This document shows positions 25,074 through 36,200 of a stretch of DNA of 64,000 nucleotides, one piece after another. Numbering within the stretch: position 1 is the stretch's first letter; the number at the start of each line of letters is the position of its first letter. A program made the translations under genes and the position numbers. Origin of the DNA: Glossina fuscipes (taxonomy: Eukaryota; Arthropoda; Insecta; Diptera; Glossinidae); the NCBI RefSeq assembly GCF_014805625.2, contig NW_023998415.1, positions 34,788,447 to 34,852,446 of the forward strand. The letters run 5' to 3'. The notes below the pieces were generated by a model that saw only the letters and a list, made by a program, of their open reading frames with translations, had not been told where the DNA came from and did no database searches.

Positions 25074-25136
25074 TTATATATATATATATATATTGCATTC
25101 CTTCGTACATATATATATACACACACACACACACAT
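25074..25136. repeat. (TA)n / (CA)n microsatellite cluster
   Basis: A TA array, about 20 bases of unique sequence, a second short TA array, then ACACACAC. Same composition as the clusters at 8.56 and 44.07 kb. Confidence 0.95.
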
Positions 25137-26449
25137 ACAAATACATATAAAATGGGGAAATTAAAGTCATGTAGACAAAAAGTACCATAGCAAAGGGTAT
25201 AATAGTAGACTGGTAACAAAAATTACAACAAACTTGAGGAATGCAGAAGAACAGGAACTTAACAACGGAAATGAGTTTTCAACGTAACACCAACATCATA
25301 CAAACAATTATCAGATGTTACTCTTGTTTAACGTAAGTGTGACCTGACCACAACGAAATGCGGCTGTGTGCATAAGTGCACGCACAAGAACACAGCATAG
25401 ATAAGAGAAGACATGTAAAACTTTGATTTAAAAACAAACTCTTTTTAGAAGATTTTTATAAAAAAAAAAATAAAAAAAATACCAAACAAAAGAAAACTTT
25501 CAAATGACTTCATTACAGTGTATGTCTTTTACAAAATTTTAAAAATTAATGCATTTTAGAATTTTTCCAAAAAAAAAACGAAAAAAAAAATTGTAAATTT
25601 GTTTTTGTGACTTAAGCAAATTTCTGTGTTTTTTTTTTTTTTTTTCTTTTTCTTTTAATTCTTTTCTGACAGCACCTTATTTTAACATAAACATCCGAAT
25701 GTATATGTTATTCATATATAATTGCTGAATTTGTATTACATGGAATTTGTACTTTTCAAGCCACAAGCAAAAAAGAGCTCGCTCCAATTAGTTTTCCATA
25801 AATTAAATGGTAACACTGTACTCTGTGGTTAATTAAATATATTTCGTTCTACGGAATATGAGCACATTTTTCTATTCCTTGCATTTCCTTTTTATTAATT
25901 GTACCTTCTCACCTTAACGGCCTGCTTTTGATATCAAATTCCATGAACCGAAAAATGGATGGTGAACCGAAAAGCATAGCTAATGGAATATTAGCAAGCA
26001 TTTCAATAGATAGGAATGAATTTAGGCAACTCATGTCTTTAAATATCGTCATATGAGTTTTGTAGAGTTTTCGTTGAAAAGATGAAAATATCTTTTAAGT
26101 TAAAACGAGCTATCAACTTGAACGCTCACCTTATCAATGTTATCCACATGAACAACTAACTCGGCTGCTGTAACTGCGTCTGAACATTTTTGGCTCAAGA
26201 GCTATATTGGCTATAGAGCGTCAAGCACTCGTAAAATCTTTTATTATTATATAATTTCTATATCTTAAGCAACTGCGGATGTTTCTTATACAGCAAACTT
26301 TACCTAATACGTTACACTCATGTGCAGGTCTATGCTTTTACTTGCCAAACTTTCAAATGGATTCTCATATTTTTAGGTTATTGTTTCGAAAGCGCATAGA
26401 AAACCGAATCGTATACTCTTTTAAGCAAGATGACTTTTCAAGTTAATCG

Positions 26450-26454
<5 letters not shown>

Positions 26455-26493
<39 letters not shown>
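26455..26493. repeat. (TC)n microsatellite
   Basis: About nineteen TC units, uninterrupted apart from the left edge. It is a pyrimidine tract with mirror symmetry. Confidence 0.95.
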
Positions 26494-26495
<2 letters not shown>

Positions 26496-26769
26496 ATCTC
26501 AAAAGCTTATCGCAAGAATTGTTTTAAATGTTTCCCTTTAATTCAAAAGTTAAATGTAGTGCACCCGTAGGTCTATAGACAACATATGTCTCAGGTGGAA
26601 AAAAGACATTTTTTGTTTTTTTAGAAAAATTCAAGAGATTGTGAATTTTTTTTCTATTTATTTTTTGCTATTTCATCTTATCGTTACGTTACTCTGATGC
26701 TATATTATGTGCAATATGCTAGGTTTTATTAAACGTACGTTTTTTTTTTTTTTTTGTGTTTTAATCAGC

Positions 26770-27240
26770 CTCCCTATACGTGCGAGCACAAGGGGAAAGT
26801 GCTTGCATACATACAAACAAGAGCATCAGGCACGATTGAAAACACTACAGTTGGTACACAAGCGAGCAGTGCGATTGAATAATGACGAGTCGCGGTAGTG
26901 TCTCGTGCGAAACGCAGGCAATTCCGAAACGAGTGAATGGGAACGCTAGGCAATCCTTGTGGTTCTAGTAAAGGGCTTAGTTGGTGCACATGCGTCTTTT
27001 ATCTCTGTAGAAATCTTCCTCTGGATGCACCTATACATGAGCACCACACAAGCCACTCTACGCCGAGGGTGCTCGAGGGTGTCGAGAGATTTGAACAACT
27101 GGGCCTTTCGCCTAATGCGAACGAACGTGTGTCCTTTTGCATCACTTTGTAGTCTCATGCCCAGAACATCAAGGGATGCCGGTTTTTCCACACTGACATT
27201 ATCAAAGGAGAGGAGAGTTACTCGTCACTGCTTCTAAGCA
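26770..27240 (-). pseudogene. Non-LTR retrotransposon reverse-transcriptase tail (CR1/jockey-like)
   Basis: The minus strand reads SLDVLGMRLQSDAKGH, then RIRRKAQLFKSLDTLEHPRR, RVACVVLMYRCIQRKISTEI, a TKPFTRTTRIA segment, then SELPAFRTRHYRDSSLFNRT followed by ARLCTN. This follows the end of insect non-LTR elements: the LDVLG block, LEHRRNVACVSLFYRYYNG, the TR-rich linker and YRDSFLFRTARLWNSLP. The stretch between the LDVLG block and the LEHRR block is far shorter than usual (about 100 residues containing the KCLGFL and YIRPKMEY blocks are missing), so there is an internal deletion. Stops after RIA and near the end show it is dead. The 5' part of the element is absent to the right. Confidence 0.7.
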
Positions 27241-29179
27241 TTAAAAGGCAGTCCTGTGTTTGAGCCTATTCTGTTATTCGTACTTGCGAGACCTCGGTTT
27301 AATGTGCCATTCCCTACGAAGGGTTTATTGCTTACTTAACTACGGCAAGACTTAAGTTTAAGTAGTATTTTGATGAAAATTGTTAAAAAAATATTGCTAA
27401 GGAATATTAATTTATTGTAATAAGAGTCGACCTTGGTGCCTCGGCTAAAAACATTATGCTTCTCATCAAGAGTAGATTTATACGACAGCAAGTTTTTATT
27501 TGCGGTTTTTTGCAACGAAGATAAGAGAAGATTTGCATAATCGGTAATATGTGAAGTATTGAAAAGTTTGGTTTGCCGGGTATATAGTGTTTCGATTCTA
27601 TATCTTAACTCAATATTTTCGTTTGTCGTAGAGTAGCAAAATTTCATCAATAAAAGCAAGGATAGACAACTAATCAGGGGGATTGTACTAAATTTACTTC
27701 AAGTTATATTTGTCCAATCAAGAATCATTAAAACGTATTTCTAGATATATATTTATGTAATCCTTCACTTTCCTAGAAGTTCCGGTCTGTGCACCGACAC
27801 TCTTCAAATAACAGCAATGTTACGTAATTGTAATAAAACTTCGTTGTTCTTTCTACTGCTTGCTGCCTAGTGTTTATACACGACGTTGTATGTATGCCAG
27901 ACACCCCTGTGTTATTCATTAACATACGACAGCATTCCGTGTCAATCATTTTCGTTCACCAAGTGGTCGTGAAGACGGTCTTATTTGCATACCGCTTGTC
28001 CTTGAGATAAGACATGACAGTAAAAACAAATCAATTAAAATTTTGATCTGTATGTTGAACACTGTAATTATGGGTAGATAAGGAATAGATAAGAATCGCG
28101 GCTATTAAGTTAATCTTCACTAGTTCAAATCTCAGCACGAAGTTAACCATTGTGAGTTTCCAGTCGGCATAGGATTTCAGTTAAGCGATTGGCCACACGC
28201 ATCCTTTACGACATTGGCCATATAAATAAAAGAACAAAAAAAAAAGAAAACAGATTGATTTTATCGATTTAGAAAATGATTTTAAATCTTTCTGAGTAAT
28301 GAATGACCGTAATACGCGTCCGGACCATAAATGGTATAGTTTTTAAGATCGAAATATTATTTCACTCGTACGTGCGTGCTAGGTGGGCATAGCATAGATG
28401 AAAAAATCGAACTACTGCTCAACGACGCTATATCGAGAAGAATGTTGATTGAATTGAATATAGAAAAACAAGCTATGACCGTTGCCGTCCAAAATATGAC
28501 GAAAAAGTCAAATGTCATATTATCCGATTTCTTGATATTAAGCAAAATGCAGATCTCACGTAAGCGCAACTATTCGTAACAATGTAAGTAAAGCTTTCTT
28601 CAACCCTTTTTAATGTAAGGATTTGCATTTCGTCTAAATGCCAAGATGAACATATCTCCTTTTGTCTTATCTGTAGGTTACATTCAATTCCGGAAAAAAT
28701 CCAAACACTGTTCAGGCTTAGGAAACTAAAGTAAACTAAAGTAAAACTAGAAGTATTTTAATGCATTCGAAATATGCGAATAGAAAAAATTTGAAATTTT
28801 CACAATGATTTTCGTCGACGGCCACACCTGTCGCGGAAAGCACTACCGTTTTATATGAATTGTATAACTAATGTCATCGAAGTACTAAAAGTTTTTAACA
28901 CTATGACAAGAAAGTGTATAACCCAATAAAGCTCTGCAACGGAACGTGCATAGCGACATTAACCAACGAAAACATTGCAATTATTAGCGGCACCATTAAA
29001 TTGTGCAAACTTTCTAGAAAATCCTTAGTTTTGCATAAGTAGATTGCGTAGCATAGCAGGGTAAAAACAAAACGGGAGCGCAAAGTAAAAGGAAAAACCG
29101 AAAAGCAAAGCAAAGAAAATAAGGTAAAACAAAGTTACCCTACGTGAAAGTTACAAAATACATTTACACATACACATAC

Positions 29180-29184
<5 letters not shown>

Positions 29185-29214
<30 letters not shown>
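29185..29214. repeat. (CA)n microsatellite
   Basis: About fourteen CA units, preceded by TACACA-type variants. Read directly from the sequence. Confidence 0.95.
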
Positions 29215-29216
<2 letters not shown>

Positions 29217-29380
29217 TGGTACATGATGAGGTTGAAACGACACGACGACCATTTCATACGCTTGGTAAGGTAACGAAATATGCAAAATAAGTGCAGGAAC
29301 ATTATAAAGCGTTGTTGTCGTTGCTTTACACATGCCTACGTGGATGCACTACCGTGAAAACACCTACATATTTACACTTA

Positions 29381-29432
29381 ATATATATATATATATAAAT
29401 ATATATATTTTATATTTTATATATATATATGT
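29381..29432. repeat. (TA)n-rich low-complexity tract
   Basis: TA runs broken by AAATAT and TTTATATTTTA segments. Self-complementary and able to form cruciform-like structures, as any such tract. Confidence 0.9.
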
Positions 29433-30733
29433 AGTCAACGTTATTTTACTTTAAGAGTACACACCAGCAGCACCAGCAGTCAAAATATAGTTAACTGTGC
29501 AAAAATGTCACATTAAATTGTACACATCGTATTTCACAAGTGCCTGGTGGTAATGTCACAACTAATACACCGTTCGTGACGTTTTTGTATTTATAAGCGG
29601 TATGCGCCCTTTCACGCACCACCCGTGATTTCTACTGCATTCCATTCCATTCCATTTCAATGGAAGAAAAAGGAAATTTTACAAATTGTACAATAATTTA
29701 GAGCAAAAAAATTTATGCTATGCACCCACACAATTCATATGCATATTTGTGCATGCACTCATACATTTATTTAATACATACTTGTATAAGGCGCACTTAC
29801 ATTTATTAGCGTTCGCTCCTTTTGCATTTTCAAAGCATTTGTAATTTGCGAAAACCGCACTAGTCCCAGACAAAATGATTATTTGACACGTGACTTGTGA
29901 CATTTTAAAAAATTTATAGGCTCGCTTGTTATATGAAGGCTTGGCCATCCATAGATAGCGACCAAACTGAAAAAAAAAAAAAAAGTGAACGGCTACTATA
30001 CGCGATATTATATAATAAAGAAACCATAAATTTATTAGTCGCACCATAGGCATAGGCGAATTTTGAAATGCTTTTTTTTCCCCCAAAATTGTCCTTTTGA
30101 GAAACGAGTAAAAAATTGTACATTATACTGCCGTATCGTAATGTGTGTTATGTTGATTGTTCGTTCAACTGTTGTCGATGACTCGAAGTATCATTTGCCT
30201 TAATAGAAACGCAGGAACCCTTGTCAAAAACTCGAAAAATCGTACATATTCACGATCAGTGTAATATTGTGCAACGAGTCAATCTCATCTATTCACCTGT
30301 CAACTCTTTACATTTTAATCTTTGCTTTCTGCCTTGCTGTCGCTGGAAGGCCCTGAAACCTATGAATTAATATCGAAAATGGCATTGTATTCTTAGTTGA
30401 TGGCCGCAAATTAACATCGCATATGTCCGTCTTATGCCAACAGACTAAACTTAACCTTAACTTAACATATGGATCGATAACTCTCACGGCTGGCCTCTAA
30501 TAAAAAAAAAAAAAACCATATTATATTTAAGAGGCCCCAGGTCTCGAATGTTACCTGTCCAAATTCCGTGTTGTTAATCGTTCATCGTTTGTGTACAGAT
30601 TACTGTGGTCACTTATCGTCAATTGATTTTTTTATGAAAAAAAAACCGGATTTGTTATGTTGATTGTGCCAATTTAATGGGAACAAATACCGTTCAAAGT
30701 CAGCATTGAATTGAAAAATATTATGGTAATCGA

Positions 30734-31200
30734 AAAGTGAAGTCGCAGGAGATAACTGACATCATGAGGTACCATCAACCGGCAGAGTGTCCACTATGTT
30801 ACATAAATATTCTGACATGAGAAGGTTGTTTCCCGTGTTTATTCACAATGCCACAAATATCCTTAAACATATCAAGTGGCTGGGTGTGTTACAAGTCGAT
30901 GGTTTTGACTTGAAATTCATGTTATTGCTCCATGCGTCGAATTGTCCAAATCTGATCTGTTATGTTCTTGCAAAATTTCAATACGATTCTCCAGTGATGA
31001 GAATTAGTATCGAAAGATAAACTCGTTTTGCCTACTTTGAGGATCCGAAAAAATTGTTCTATAAATAGAGCATCCAATATCGGGAGAAACGACGGACTGA
31101 CCGTATTACTCTTGGAAAAATTGTGTTGATGAATAAACTCGAATTCGAATGCCAGAGATGTTTGGATGTCTTAATTAGGACTAGAATTTACTGATCGAAA
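30734..31200 (+). pseudogene. irritans-type mariner transposase relic, internally collapsed
   Basis: Plus-strand blocks: KVKSQEITDIM (family KVKLREIADIL, the second helix-turn-helix), then after a frameshift VSTMLHKYSDMRRLF near 30,788 (VYTILHEYLGMRKLF), then RFAYFEDPKKLFYK near 31,024 (TEAYFEAKDKSFYK), and RRTDRITLGKIVLMNKLEFE near 31,092 (RWNDCITLEGDYVDE, stop, then the 3' UTR). The element spans about 470 bases where about 900 would be expected between these blocks, so most of the catalytic domain has been deleted or has decayed. Multiple stops. It shares its 3' end with the relics at 14.0, 39.9 and 52.6 kb. Confidence 0.65.
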
Positions 31201-32149
31201 TATGCCAGACATAGGCAGACATTAATTTATTACTTCGCCGAAATATTTACGTGGGGCCAAGTGAATGAAGCGGTAACGAGTAGATAGTCTACAGGTAGCG
31301 ATACCATATATACATTTTTTTTACTATTGAAGCAATAATCTTTCGAAGATAAAACGACTGTCGCGAAGCATCTAGAAATTGCAATCAAGTTTGCTTGATA
31401 TCGAAAACCATAAATCGGTCATTGGACGTTTAAAAACTTCAGTGCAACGATAAGTACCGACACTAGTAGCAATTTGTTTGTCACTACAACTTCACTACAA
31501 TTATGTTAAAATTAGAAAAGTTTGTATGAGCTGAGGCCTCCTGAATTTTCCGCAACGAAACAAGCTCTAACCTTTAGTATTTGACGCGTGAATGTTAGTC
31601 CAAAATGATGATTTGATATGTAAATTTGCTGCGCTTAATTTGAACGATATACGTCGACTTTTCGGACCCGTTCCATGCGAAAAATAAACAAAATTTCGCC
31701 AAATTTGTACCACACTAGTGCAGATTTCGGGACCCGCACCATAGAAAGGTGCCCCTGGTGTAAACTATTACATTTTTACTGTTTTATGATAAAAATAAGT
31801 AAATAATTGTATTAAACGAAATGCTTCAGGCCTTGCCCAACTATATAATGTTTTAATTTTTTAGGAGTTGGTTTAAGATGACCGATACTTAGGATCCTGG
31901 GTAAGGCGAATATAATATTCTTTTGTAAGGCCAACATGTAAGCAAGTGTAAACATCCATATAATTAATTGTGAGCCAACATTTACGAGGGTATTTTTTAC
32001 GCATGGATAAGCCTTCAAAGTGACAAACAAGCGCGTTCCTATACACTTTATATAAACATCAGCACGTATTAGATGATTGCAAATGGTTTGATCATTTTTT
32101 CACTTGAAAAGGGAGAAAACTTGCTACAGCACGTATTAAACGAAATACA
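31201..32149. other. Gene-free stretch between two mariner relics
   Basis: No coding similarity recognised. GTATTAAACGAAATGC at 31,809-31,824 nearly repeats GTATTAAACGAAATAC at 32,133-32,148, and CAGCACGTATTA occurs at 32,060 and 32,127. These short direct repeats flank the 3' side of the mariner pseudogene and may be its decayed terminal sequence. Confidence 0.45.
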
Positions 32150-33220
32150 TTGCATCATTTTCTACCACTTTTTCTGTCTTTCTGGCAGCATAGCGGTACT
32201 GTGTCGACAGAACAATATTGGTTTAGCAGCGATCTAATCACTGAACCATTTTCGTTCTTCTTGAGCATTTTGAGACCGCGTGTCGGCCAAGCCACGCTGC
32301 ATCGATCTGATTAGATGGCGAGCAGAAGGCGCTTTGTCTAGTGAGAACGTTGAGTGCGGCCGAACTTCCCATTCGACAATGCCCTCCAGCGATGTAGCCT
32401 TGACAACTCTCTGGCAACGTGTGACCGAGCGTTGGTACATGCAAGGGAAAGTCTATGCGTAGCCTTGACAACTCTCTTGCAACGTGTGACCAAGCGTTGG
32501 CACATGCAAGACAATGTTCTTGCGTCTGTTAACAGCTATTGCTGGTCGTTTTTGCAGCAATCCATCGTTCAAATTGTTCATTTGCCGTCGGTGGGCACTT
32601 ACAGTAACATTTTCACTCGGTTTCGGCAGCTCGTAGTATACTACACTACTTGACGGTGCCACCATATGCACAGCAAAAATTTTGTGGCTATGAATGTTCC
32701 GCTTTGCTGTCGATGTTGATGCCTGTAATGGACAAACTCTTGATTTTTTTCCACTTGGAATTGTCAGAGTAGGTCTACTTTCCATGGCCAGTCACAAGAC
32801 GTCACAGAAAATCTTTCTACTTTTGCCTGGCAAGCAATGAAACCGCGACGTCGAAAGCATTCGAAATAGCACTTCCAGTCAATTCGTGTGGTAGCCATTC
32901 TCCACCCCTTTTGGATCTTTCTCATTGCATATAAGCGTCTAGAAACAGTCCATTTATCAACTGCTAAGGTATTCGAGACCTGAATTCTCGTCCAATACGT
33001 CTTTCAATTCATTGTCCTCGAACCGTTTTGGCCCTCCAGACGGTTCTTTGCCATTGACATTAAGATCACGACTTTTGAAACATTAAAGCCAAAAACGGCA
33101 AACATTAAGATATGATAGAACGGCATCATCATAAGCTTCTAAAAATGGTTAAGGGCGTGCGGAAGCAGATTCAAATCAAATCAATGCACATCAAACAGCA
33201 ACAGTAATGAATGTCGAAGA
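32150..33220 (-). pseudogene. Near full-length mariner transposase pseudogene
   Basis: Minus-strand order of blocks, with frame changes: LEAYDDAVLSYLNVCRFWL (family EAYGDAALSERQCQRWFAKF), KEPSGGPKRFEDNELKDVL, TVSRRLYAMRKIQKG, FRRRGFIACQAKVERF, SVTSCDWPWK (family VTGDEKWI), STSTAKRNIHSHK, VVYYELPKPSENV, RRQMNNLNDGLLQKRPA, WEVRPHSTFSLDKAPSARHL, then SMQRGLADTR and a KKWWKMMQ tail. The length of about 1,070 bases equals a ~345-residue mariner transposase. The first D is kept (CDW), the HDNARPH block is lost, and APSD reads APSA, so the DD34D triad is broken. Stops and frameshifts are present, and an internal 65-base tandem duplication at 32,396-32,525 adds a further frameshift. The subfamily looks mauritiana/mellifera-like rather than irritans; I am not certain. 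Confidence 0.8.
32396..32525. repeat. 65-bp tandem duplication inside the mariner pseudogene
   Basis: Unit 1 is 32,396-32,460 and unit 2 is 32,461-32,525. Both start AGCCTTGACAACTCTC and share GCAACGTGTGACC, AGCGTTGG and ACATGCAAG. The units differ at a handful of sites, mostly near the right end. Unit 2 keeps the sequence that continues the transposase reading frame (NIVLH). The repeat covers the HDNARPH catalytic block and its length is not a multiple of three. Confidence 0.9.
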
Positions 33221-36200
33221 CGCAATTTTGAGCGTTCGATGATTAGCACAATGATGATTACAGTGAATGCTAAAAGGAAAACTATTAATGCCTCGTAGCA
33301 CTTTATCATTTTCGGCAATAAATATTGCTGATTAAAATACATGCAAACACCTACTACCAATCATTACACAATGACAACCTCTTTACACAATATACAATTA
33401 GAGAAAGACTTAAGATTTTTAAAATGAGAAAAAAAGGGAAAGAATTTTTGTAATGTTTTTTCGTATCGCTTACTAAAGTTAGCTAATTTTGCAACTTAGC
33501 CTAGTAAGGATGGATGTGGCTGCGGGAAAATTTGATTTTCAAAACCATAACGATACTAAGTCAAGAAGAAAGCAAACAAATCAAAAGAATTTATAATCAT
33601 GTACTCGTTAGCTTTTGAGATGTTTTTGTATTTATGTTTACAATGTTAAAAGATGTAGCGCACACCATTCCTTTCGCACACAATCGTGCAAACATAAATA
33701 AAAGAAACCACACACAATAAACATTGTTCGCGATTATAAAATTTAGATCACACAAGATGCATATAATTCTTAGCATAAACACGCGCATGCATACATACCT
33801 ACTCGCATATTGATTTATATATGTAGTGTATGGGGTAAAATTCACTTGTATAAATACGGAGCAAAAACTTTTAGCAAGTAATATTTGTACCCTACATAGT
33901 ATGCCTGTGTCGCATGGTATATTAAGCGTGTGAGGATGTGTGTGTAACACTTAAGATGAGGCCTAGGTATGTCTATCACTTCTTATTATACGATCCATCT
34001 AGTAACCGGTCTGGACTTAAATGGCCGAGTATGCATTCAGACTTGATTGATTTCGAAAATTTAAATCGGTTTAGCCTTTTCACTGAATCACTCCCCTATA
34101 AGAAGGCCCAAAAACCCAAAGCAAGCCTTTACATGATAGAAAGATCTAAACTTTAACAATATACGATGGAAGGTATAAAAAATTGGATTCTATTAAATAT
34201 GGACTAAATAGGTCTGGTTGCTGACCCTTGTCACTTATAAGAATTTTGTTAAAAATTACGCCTTTGTATATGACAAGAAAGTTTAATTTCTTATAGTTTG
34301 TGATGAAAATAGGTAAACATAGACTGTGGCAGCCTGTACACCTTTTCGACTTCCTCTTGCTTAAGGGCTCCAATAACAAGTATGCGTTTGCACGGAAACA
34401 AAGTATAATTTTTGTCACAAAACTTGATTGATTAAGTTATAAGGTATTTAACGGTCGGCTTGTCCCACCTATACTGCGTTTACTTGTATAGCTTCATATT
34501 TGTTGATCTAAATTCATTATAAAACTTAAGTAAAATGAATATGTAACGCAAGTCACAACTTTCGTTATTGACATTTATTTAACTTCAGCTTAAAGTTGAG
34601 AGCCAGAGAGAGAAAAGTCATATCGCGTTAAGCGCCAATGTTTACATCGCTGACTTTCTCGCTCTTTACACAAATCAATTTTCTGACTTACCCTAGAAAT
34701 ATATTATAAGTTTTTTCTTTTTGCGAAGAGCGTCGAGGGTGCGCTGAAGAATTTGTAAAAAAAAAAAAAAGGAAAATATTTCGTGAACGCATTCAATGGA
34801 AAATTATTTCAATTACATCCGCCCATGCACTTATGTATGAAGAAATTTTTTAAAAACACAACTTTATTGCATACTCCTCCACTTGAATTGCATATGTTGA
34901 AATTCAAAATCGCTAAAGAAAGGAAACAACTCCGAACACAAGCGGAAAATTGAAGTGTATTCGTACAATTCGAAATAAACTGATATTTTAGAAATTTACG
35001 GTATGGAAAAAATGGTTTTACGAATTCGTATTACATTCTTAAACTCGTACCTCTAAAATGCTTGATTGATGCCTCATAATAAACCATTAATAAGAAATTT
35101 GGAAATGCCATTCAAAAATATTGAATGGAGTCGATTATGAAGATGAAAAAAGAAAGCAAAAAAATAAATATTTATAATGGTATAATGGTACATGATAAAA
35201 ACTATTTTCAAATAATTTACTTGAACAAAATGATCCTGTAAGTAAAATTTTCATCAATCTAATGTTTATGGCCCAATAGACATAAAAAGTTGATTGAAAG
35301 AAAGAGAACAAGTGTTTTAAGTAATAAATGTAATGACACTCTTTCCCATTCTTGTAATTCTTTTTTTCGATCGTTTCCCAATGTCGTCAAATATCCTACC
35401 AAAATATCTGGCTGGTCATGGTTAAAAGTGAACGATTTCTTTATAGCTGAATTTTTTTTTTTTTTTTTTTTTTTTCTGTATATTTGGAAGCAATAATTAG
35501 TCGCTTTTCTAACGTAAGAATAATTTTTCGAACAACAAAAATGTCGAGTTTTTTTGCTACGAACGATACAAAAGAAAGTTTTTTTTTTTGCATCGTACCC
35601 TAAGTAGGATTGAAAAGTGAATCTGTTTTGACAGTCCCAGGTGTAAAAAATTCATGGGTAGATTGAGACGTGCCATCCACATCAATTGCGAGCCTGAATC
35701 CCGAGCCTTGGCAGTAAAACGATATTCTGCGTCTGGTGGGACGCTTCCTGACATGGTTTGCTATCAGATGTGAATGTCTTGTGAAAGGACAATTAATCGA
35801 TTTGAACCATACATTTTTTTACAAGACATCCACTCACTCATAAGCAAAATCAGTTCGCTGTACTTCAGAAGCACTCGACTGAGAAGTATTAGCCCCTTCG
35901 GCTTACTCATCAAGCTCAAGTCGTTCCGATGGGACGCGCGCTTGTGCGAATGTAAAAATGGAAAGATTTACGGCATTCATTTGTACCGATGAAAATACAA
36001 GCCGTAAACTGCTTAAGAAACTTTGAGAAACTTTCAACAACAAACGTAGCCCAGCTTAACAAACTCTCGCATAATAATCCTTACCATCTGTTAATACTGC
36101 AGGTCACCTTTTCGTATCTGGAATAATAAATGGAATAGCTAGGAATACAAGCGCCCTAATATGTTTCGGTAGGGTTAGCTTTAACGAAAGTACGCGGCAC

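Larger units (their letters stand above)
21601..26769. other. Gene-free stretch with microsatellites
   Basis: Contains an (AGT)n array at 23,467-23,503, poly-T at 23,819-23,834, TA and CA arrays at 25,076-25,135, A/T homopolymers around 25,460-25,645 and a (TC)n array at 26,455-26,493. The 88-codon ORF at 22,309-22,575 and the 159-codon ORF at 24,671-25,150 (driven by T-rich and microsatellite sequence) have no recognisable domain. The segment 22,970-23,215 is discussed in the findings. Confidence 0.5.
27241..30733. other. Gene-free stretch
   Basis: Contains a (CA)n array at 29,185-29,214 and a TA/TTTA tract at 29,381-29,432. A 107-codon minus-strand ORF at 27,336-27,659 and a 67-codon plus-strand ORF at 28,376-28,579 are free of low complexity but match nothing I know. 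A short tRNA-like patch near 28,085-28,145 was considered and rejected. Confidence 0.45.

Noticed and set aside
24671..25150. 159-codon plus-strand ORF with long hydrophobic segments
   Set aside because: The hydrophobicity comes from poly-T/TTTC-rich sequence (Phe, Leu, Ser) and the tail from TA/CA arrays. Composition explains it entirely.
28085..28145. tRNA-like patch (TAGATAAGAATCGC ... AGTTCAAATCTCAGCA) resembling A and B boxes of a tRNA gene or SINE
   Set aside because: The B-box match is imperfect, there is no paired acceptor stem or anticodon arm, and no second copy was found in the window.
33597..33950. 117-codon minus-strand ORF
   Set aside because: Composition follows ACATA/CATGC-rich local sequence; no recognisable motif, signal peptide or exon boundary.
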